In this document: positions 59,930 through 64,000 of the stretch, one piece after another
How positions within the stretch are numbered: position 1 is the stretch's first letter
How the letters are laid out: every line of letters starts with the position of its first letter
Origin: JAPHSX01 sp041554195
GTDB lineage: Bacteria; Pseudomonadota; Gammaproteobacteria; Thiohalomonadales; Thiohalomonadaceae
Length of the DNA: 64,000 bases
Assembly (NCBI GenBank): GCA_041554195.1
Contig: JBFFMJ010000003.1
Coordinates: forward strand, 186,001-250,000
Direction: 5' to 3'
Notes under the pieces: model-generated
Databases searched by the model: none
Told to the model about the DNA's origin: nothing
Seen by the model: only the letters and a program-made list of their open reading frames with translations
Program-made: the position numbers and the translations under genes

Positions 59930-60625
59930 ATGAACACCAGCCCCCTTAAGATCCAGCAAGGTATGAGCCGGCAGCTGGCGTTGTGGCGCGACACGGTGGC
60001 CCGGCGACAGCAACGGTTCGGCTGGAAGATAGGTTTCAATATGGCCGCTGACCAGCAGCGCCTGGGGCTGCCCTCGGCGATGGCGGGCTTCCTCTCAAGC
60101 GGGCGCCTTCTCGCATCGGGCAGCCGCTATCAGGCGTCCGCCAGCGCCACCCTGCTGATCGAACCCGAGGTGGCACTGCTGCTCGGCCGTGATGTGCCCG
60201 CCGGGGCAGGCGCTGAGCAGGCCCATGCCGCCATCGAGGCCTACAGCGCGGCGCTGGAACTGGTCGATACCACGCGCAGTGTGGATAACGATATCGAGGA
60301 GATCCTGGCGGGGAATATGTTTCATGAGGCGGTCGTACTGGGCGGGCAGCATCTGCCCGCGGCTGACTATCATCGCCAGCAGCTCGGCCTCTCGCTACGC
60401 CTAAACGGTGAGGCGGTCCGCACCCTGGAGGAACCGCGCGTCCCCGATGACTTCTCCAGCCTCATTATCACCGTCGCCAACACCCTCGCGGCCCATGGCG
60501 AGCAGCTACAGCGCGGCGACTGGATCATCACCGGTGCCGCGGCCAGACCGGTGCCGGTAAAGGCGGGGGATAAGATTGAACTTGAGATGGGGGCGCTGGG
60601 GCCGGTGGGGGTGAGCATCGCTTAA
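59930..60625 (+). CDS. 2-keto-4-pentenoate hydratase-like (MhpD/FAH superfamily)
   Basis: A 231-residue protein of the fumarylacetoacetate-hydrolase-like fold, MhpD/HpcG group. GWKIGFNMAADQQRLGLP at the start, LLIEPEVALLLGRDV with metal-binding Glu residues, ALELVDTT and NMFHEAVVLGG are all family features. Hydratases of this group act late in meta-cleavage of aromatics, but no catabolic genes are near, so the substrate is open. A CTATACT box at 59854-59860 may be its promoter. Confidence 0.88.
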   Translation: MNTSPLKIQQGMSRQLALWRDTVARRQQRFGWKIGFNMAADQQRLGLPSAMAGFLSSGRLLASGSRYQASASATLLIEPEVALLLGRDVPAGAGAEQAHAAIEAYSAALELVDTTRSVDNDIEEILAGNMFHEAVVLGGQHLPAADYHRQQLGLSLRLNGEAVRTLEEPRVPDDFSSLIITVANTLAAHGEQLQRGDWIITGAAARPVPVKAGDKIELEMGALGPVGVSIA

Positions 60626-60669
60626 GCCCGTGGCCGCGCTATGTTCCGCGCGAACAAACAGGCCTGAGA

Positions 60670-61260
60670 TCAATGCCCCGCCTTCTCACCCCAGATCTCC
60701 TTCAGACGGGCATCGCGGCCACAGCTATAACGGTAGAAGTTATAACGCACCGGATTGTTCTTGTAGTAATCCTGGTGGTGACTCTCATCGCCCTGAATCG
60801 GGTAGAAGGTCGCTGCCGGCAGGATCGGAGTCACTACTGTCATATCGGGAAACTGCGCAGCCACCTGCTGGCGCGACTGCTCAGCCAGTTTTCTCTCCGC
60901 CTCACTGGCGACAAAGATCGCACTAAGGTAACTCGGGCCCTTATCGCAGAACTGCCCCTGCGCATCAAAGGGGTCAACGTTCACCCAGTAATAGTCGAGC
61001 AGCTGCTGGTAACTCACCTTAGCCGGATCATAAGTTACCTGCACCGCCTCATAGTGGCCCGTGTGGTCGCCCCGATAGGTAGGATTCTGCGCCGTGCCGC
61101 CGGTGAAACCGGAGATCACATCGCTGACACCCGACAGCTTCTCAAAGTCCGACTCCATGCACCAGAAACAGCCACCGGCAAACACCGCCGTCGCCGCCGG
61201 GGTGTTGGAGACATAAAGCAGCATGCCCGCCACTAGAAGTGAAAATGGTTTGAATTTCAT
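60670..61260 (-). CDS. msrA: Exported peptide-methionine (S)-S-oxide reductase MsrA
   Basis: A 196-residue repair enzyme that reduces methionine sulfoxide. An N-terminal signal peptide (about 1-22) puts it in the periplasm, unlike most MsrA. The catalytic FAGGCFWCMES is intact with Cys31, then GFTGGTAQNPTY and GHYEAVQVTYDP. HHQDYYKNNP and a late Cys (YSCGR) are the resolving region. Single gene. Confidence 0.93.
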   Translation of the reverse strand: MKFKPFSLLVAGMLLYVSNTPAATAVFAGGCFWCMESDFEKLSGVSDVISGFTGGTAQNPTYRGDHTGHYEAVQVTYDPAKVSYQQLLDYYWVNVDPFDAQGQFCDKGPSYLSAIFVASEAERKLAEQSRQQVAAQFPDMTVVTPILPAATFYPIQGDESHHQDYYKNNPVRYNFYRYSCGRDARLKEIWGEKAGH

Positions 61261-61342
61261 CGCCTGACCCTCGTTATCAATGGATAACCGATAGCCTAGT
61301 CAATTGCCGCACGGCAAACATCACGAAAGGATAACGAATGGG

Positions 61343-61888
61343 TCACGATTGTGATTTTGTGGCGGGGGTGCCACGGAACTTGATGTTGTTATTGCGATCC
61401 CGGCTCTCGCGGATCAGCTGCTCACCCTCAAAGCGTTGCGATGATTTAATCAGACGGTCATAGAGCAGCACATTCACCGTGGCGGCCAGATTCATGCAAC
61501 CCACCGTCGGTACGTACACCACCGCATCGGCGCTGTCGACCACCTCCTGACTGAGGGTGCCGTCCTCCGGCCCGAAGAGGTAAAAGGCCTTCTCCGGGTG
61601 GACGTACTCGGTCAGTGGTGTGGCATTGGTGGCAAACTCCACACAGACGATCTGCATGCCGGCAGCGACCGCATCGAGCAGGCAGGCCACCCCTGTCAGC
61701 GGGACATCCTGGCTCACACTGCGACTCATCTTCGGAATATCCGGGTTCAGCGCCACTGCACGCGGGTAACGCCGCCCGGTATAAAACACCGCATCGACGC
61801 GAAAGTTGCCGGCGGCGCGCATCACCGAGCCGACGTTGTCGGGGCTTTTAGGATTGCATAGACCGATGCTGACTTTTGCGTGTGTCAT
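61343..61888 (-). CDS. TrmH/SpoU-family RNA 2'-O-methyltransferase
   Basis: A 181-residue SPOUT-class enzyme. Motif 1 is NPKSPDNVGSVMRAAG (about 12-27). Motif 2 is AFYLFGPEDGTLSQEVVD, about 105-122. Motif 3 is VPTVGCMNLAATVNVLLYD. The knot-forming SAM site is intact. The N-terminus differs from TrmL, so the target nucleotide is unclear. Confidence 0.88.
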   Translation of the reverse strand: MTHAKVSIGLCNPKSPDNVGSVMRAAGNFRVDAVFYTGRRYPRAVALNPDIPKMSRSVSQDVPLTGVACLLDAVAAGMQIVCVEFATNATPLTEYVHPEKAFYLFGPEDGTLSQEVVDSADAVVYVPTVGCMNLAATVNVLLYDRLIKSSQRFEGEQLIRESRDRNNNIKFRGTPATKSQS

Positions 61889-62023
61889 CTGTGCTCTTTA
61901 AATCGTGTTATTGGGGGCTGTAGGGGCGAATAATACCCATGAACCGCTATCACTGTACCCTTCAGGGGCAAAATAGTGCTATATGATTAAGCTAAGAGAC
62001 AACCCGGAGGCAACTTCAAGGCC

Positions 62024-62800
62024 ATGAGCAGGACTACACCAGGCATGCGACTCGCGCTGATTGCGGTTGCGCTACCGCTACTTGTGATCGCCCTCTATTT
62101 GGCGGCGGTCACCCGGCCCAAGGGGCAGTGTGAGGCGCCGCAGCCGGACACCGACCTGCGACACTGCAGTTTTGCCGCGGCACAGATGCCGGGGCTAAAC
62201 CTTGCCGGCGCCCAGCTTGATGGTGTCGATTTCTCCAACGCCAGGCTGGATGGCTGTGATCTCTCCGGTGCCACCCTGCAGCACACCAATTTCAGCTGGG
62301 TGAGTCTGCAACAGTGCCGCATTGTCGATGCCGATCTCTCACACGCCAACCTGTTTCACACCACCTTTGACGAGTCCACTCTCGACGACAGCCTGTTCAT
62401 CCAGGCCAATATGTTCGGTGCCAACCTCAATGGGGTGCAGGCAAGAAAGGCCAATTTCACCCGCGCCTACATGAAGGACATCGCCATGGAGGAGAGTGAC
62501 TTCAGCGGCAGCAGCTTTTATCGTGCCTTTATGCAGCGGGCGGTGATGATCGAAAGCACTCTGCGCAATACCAACCTGGCTATTACCGTACTTACCGGTG
62601 GTGCACTGGAGAACGCCGACCTTACGCAAGCCAATCTGACCATGGCACTGGTCAATGGTGCCAGCCTCAACAATGCCCGGCTTGTCGATACCCACCTGAC
62701 AAACGCCCGCTTTACCAATGCCAACATCCATGGCACCGACTTCAGTGGTGCCAGCGGCATCCCGCCACACCTGCAGCAAATGATTGAGGAGCGGCCGTAA
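62024..62800 (+). CDS. Membrane-anchored pentapeptide-repeat protein
   Basis: A 258-residue protein. An N-terminal helix (about 8-27) anchors or exports it. About 35 pentapeptide units of A(D/N)LxX type follow (LNLAGAQLDGVDFSNARLDG and on to the end), which should fold as a right-handed beta-helix. Some pentapeptide proteins mimic DNA and shield gyrase, but the membrane anchor argues for an envelope role. Confidence 0.9.
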   Translation: MSRTTPGMRLALIAVALPLLVIALYLAAVTRPKGQCEAPQPDTDLRHCSFAAAQMPGLNLAGAQLDGVDFSNARLDGCDLSGATLQHTNFSWVSLQQCRIVDADLSHANLFHTTFDESTLDDSLFIQANMFGANLNGVQARKANFTRAYMKDIAMEESDFSGSSFYRAFMQRAVMIESTLRNTNLAITVLTGGALENADLTQANLTMALVNGASLNNARLVDTHLTNARFTNANIHGTDFSGASGIPPHLQQMIEERP

Positions 62801-62926
62801 ATGCCGTTGTCTCCAGGCACATTAAGATACAGCGTGTGCGCTTAAAGACAGGGTCCCTGCACTCTCTTGCCGCCGTGATACTATTGGCCCTTAATCCGCC
62901 ATGCCACTCGACTAAGCCATCAAACC

Positions 62927-63271
62927 ATGCCTAAACACTCCGCAAAAGATAGAGTCTCAGACAAAACAAGGGAAGAGGCACTGCAAATGGCGCGTGCCAC
63001 GCAAAAACCCGGTCAGACCAAGGAGCAGACAAAGCTCATTGCACAGGGCATTCAAAAAGGGATAGAGCAGTATAAAAAGCAGCATAAGGCGAAGCTCAGA
63101 GAGCAGGATAAGCGAGCCAACAAAGCTGCGGCAAAAAAATCCGTAACAGCGGCGCCAACTGACACCCCCGTTAAATCAGGTAACGCCAATAACAACAAAC
63201 TCCCCTGGGGTTTGCTAATTCTCTCCTGGTTGGGCTTTGCGGCCTATTTCGCAATCACTGCTCTGCTGTAA
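62927..63271 (+). CDS. DUF2956 protein
   Basis: A 114-residue protein: a basic helical N-terminus with DKTREEALQMARATQKPGQT (about 13-32), a Lys-rich coil, and one C-terminal membrane helix (LLILSWLGFAAYFAITALL). This is the DUF2956 layout; function unknown. Tail-anchored with the Lys-rich part in the cytoplasm. Confidence 0.9.
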   Translation: MPKHSAKDRVSDKTREEALQMARATQKPGQTKEQTKLIAQGIQKGIEQYKKQHKAKLREQDKRANKAAAKKSVTAAPTDTPVKSGNANNNKLPWGLLILSWLGFAAYFAITALL

Positions 63272-63351
63272 CCAACGTTCGCAATTCCTCTCTCACTCGG
63301 AGTGGGGTAAGGCAATCCTCTTCTACGAAATGGAAGTTATCTCTTTTTCTG

Positions 63352-63570
63352 TCAATCCAGCTTATGCGGACTACCCGCCGCCTTAATAGCGAACATAATA
63401 AAAAAGGCATCCCAGCTATCGTAGCCGTCAATCCTGTCGATATCTTCCAGCTCGGTTTGTGTTTTTAGATAGCTAATCGAGCGCTCGATATGCGCCTCGT
63501 CCATGCCGTTTAACTTGAGAAGGTCGATGGTCGCTGCGGAGGGCGACCACTCACTTAATAATTTACTCAT
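63352..63570 (-). CDS. DnaT-like small DNA-binding-domain protein
   Basis: A 72-residue protein starting MSKLLSEWSPSAATIDLLKL. WSPSxxTIxLLxxxG, a following helix and SWDAFFIMFA match the layout of the DnaT C-terminal (primosome) domain, here alone. The sequence is shorter than DnaT. It may bind single-stranded DNA; the assignment is by pattern. Confidence 0.6.
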   Translation of the reverse strand: MSKLLSEWSPSAATIDLLKLNGMDEAHIERSISYLKTQTELEDIDRIDGYDSWDAFFIMFAIKAAGSPHKLD

Positions 63571-63627
63571 TGTTCAGTTCCCGGCATCTCGGCCATGTGA
63601 TTGGCAATGCTCCCATTGCGATATGTA

Positions 63628-64000
63628 TTAGATGTTAATCGTCCCGGTGGGATTAAACTCCTTCACTCCCTCACCAGGGTAGCCGCGCTGATTGGAAACA
63701 ATCCGGCACCCATCCACCACCCGATCCAGATTCGCGTGGGTATGCCCAAAACACCACACATCTGCCATCTCAACCAGGTCGTTCAAGTCACTCAAAAAAG
63801 CTGTAGCCATCGCGTTCAGCGGAAACGAGGGGTGCTGACAGAGCAGGTGCGGTCCGTGGTGCGTAACGACTACGGTCTTACCATCAAATGGCTGAGACAG
63901 CCGTTCCCTCAACCAGACTCTCGACCCATGGTGCAACTGCAATGCATCTTCAGGGAGAAACAGACGCTCACCATTCGTGATCACATGATGATCGTTCAGT
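63628..64000 (-). CDS. Metallophosphoesterase, C-terminal part (cut by window edge)
   Basis: About 124 C-terminal residues; the frame is open at the right edge (LNDHHVITNGERLF), so the start is outside. VVVTHHGPH and CFGHTHANLDR carry metal-ligand His of the calcineurin-like fold, and IVSNQRGYPGE is a common end of this group. The catalytic N-terminal DxH part is missing from the window. Substrate unknown. Confidence 0.88.
   Translation of the reverse strand, partial: LNDHHVITNGERLFLPEDALQLHHGSRVWLRERLSQPFDGKTVVVTHHGPHLLCQHPSFPLNAMATAFLSDLNDLVEMADVWCFGHTHANLDRVVDGCRIVSNQRGYPGEGVKEFNPTGTINI

Noticed and set aside
59930..60625. Naming the gene mhpD as part of aromatic degradation
   Set aside because: No ring-cleavage, aldolase or dehydrogenase gene adjoins it; the family has other activities.
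1..64000. tRNA, rRNA, CRISPR arrays, insertion sequences, prophage and replication origins
   Set aside because: Looked for T-loop-like GTTCGA(N)TC motifs, spaced direct repeats, transposase motifs and DnaA-box clusters by eye; none convincing. A tRNA scan program could still find one I missed.

Overview
The window looks like a chromosomal segment of a GC-rich gammaproteobacterium. The gene set is typical of that class: PutP, GreB, ArfB with YaeQ, a Slt70-type transglycosylase, DsbB, YaaA, PhnA, PpnN, a UPF0149/SEC-C protein and a MoxR/Bat cluster. A stand-alone TusE/DsrC-type sulfur carrier and a TauE/SafE exporter fit a lineage related to sulfur oxidisers, but this is inference from content, not a placement. 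I saw no tRNA, rRNA, CRISPR array, transposase or phage gene. One gene (the RlmI-like methyltransferase at 42819-44018) is visibly richer in AT-ending codons than its neighbours.

Layout. 1-549 is the start of putP, cut by the left edge. 733-1265 holds a small secreted protein and a gene that appears frameshifted. 1374-1820 holds two diverged tandem copies of a roughly 185-nt sequence that ends in intrinsic terminators and carries GGA-in-loop hairpins, which suggests CsrA-titrating small RNAs. 1835-12049 is mostly housekeeping (spermidine-synthase fold, radical SAM, DUF4139, GreB, methyltransferase, ArfB-YaeQ, hydrolase). 12239-20120 holds an exported aldo/keto reductase, a 57-residue Cys-containing protein, an EgtB-like protein without its iron ligands, an RND/MMPL exporter and a TPR protein. 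20312-21694 is a CPA1 antiporter.

21751-28840 (minus) is a MoxR / DUF58 / DUF4381 / BatA / BatB-BatC fusion / BatD operon, read from 28840 downward. 29109-29402 is the sulfur carrier, with a near-consensus promoter and a strong terminator. 29887-34170 holds two little-known proteins and a c-type-heme-like GGDEF/EAL protein. 34386-37995 (minus) is a compact four-gene operon: Nudix/winged-helix regulator of NrtR type, SPFH (band 7) protein without a membrane anchor, NAD-kinase-like protein, and ADP-ribosylglycohydrolase. Repeated GTTAGTGT half-sites overlap its promoter. All four parts point to NAD or ADP-ribose chemistry, and this is the best candidate here for a little-described system.

38171-64000 is largely housekeeping: Slt70, DUF89 phosphatase, PhnA, several methyltransferases, periplasmic alpha-carbonic anhydrase, an orphan GspE-like ATPase, DsbB, YaaA, pseudouridine synthase, PpnN, CheR-like protein, MsrA and a pentapeptide-repeat protein. 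It also has notable exceptions: a HAD-like protein that lacks the nucleophilic aspartate, and a bacterial homologue of the eukaryotic N-terminal glutamine amidase (WDYHV motif). The right edge cuts a metallophosphoesterase gene.
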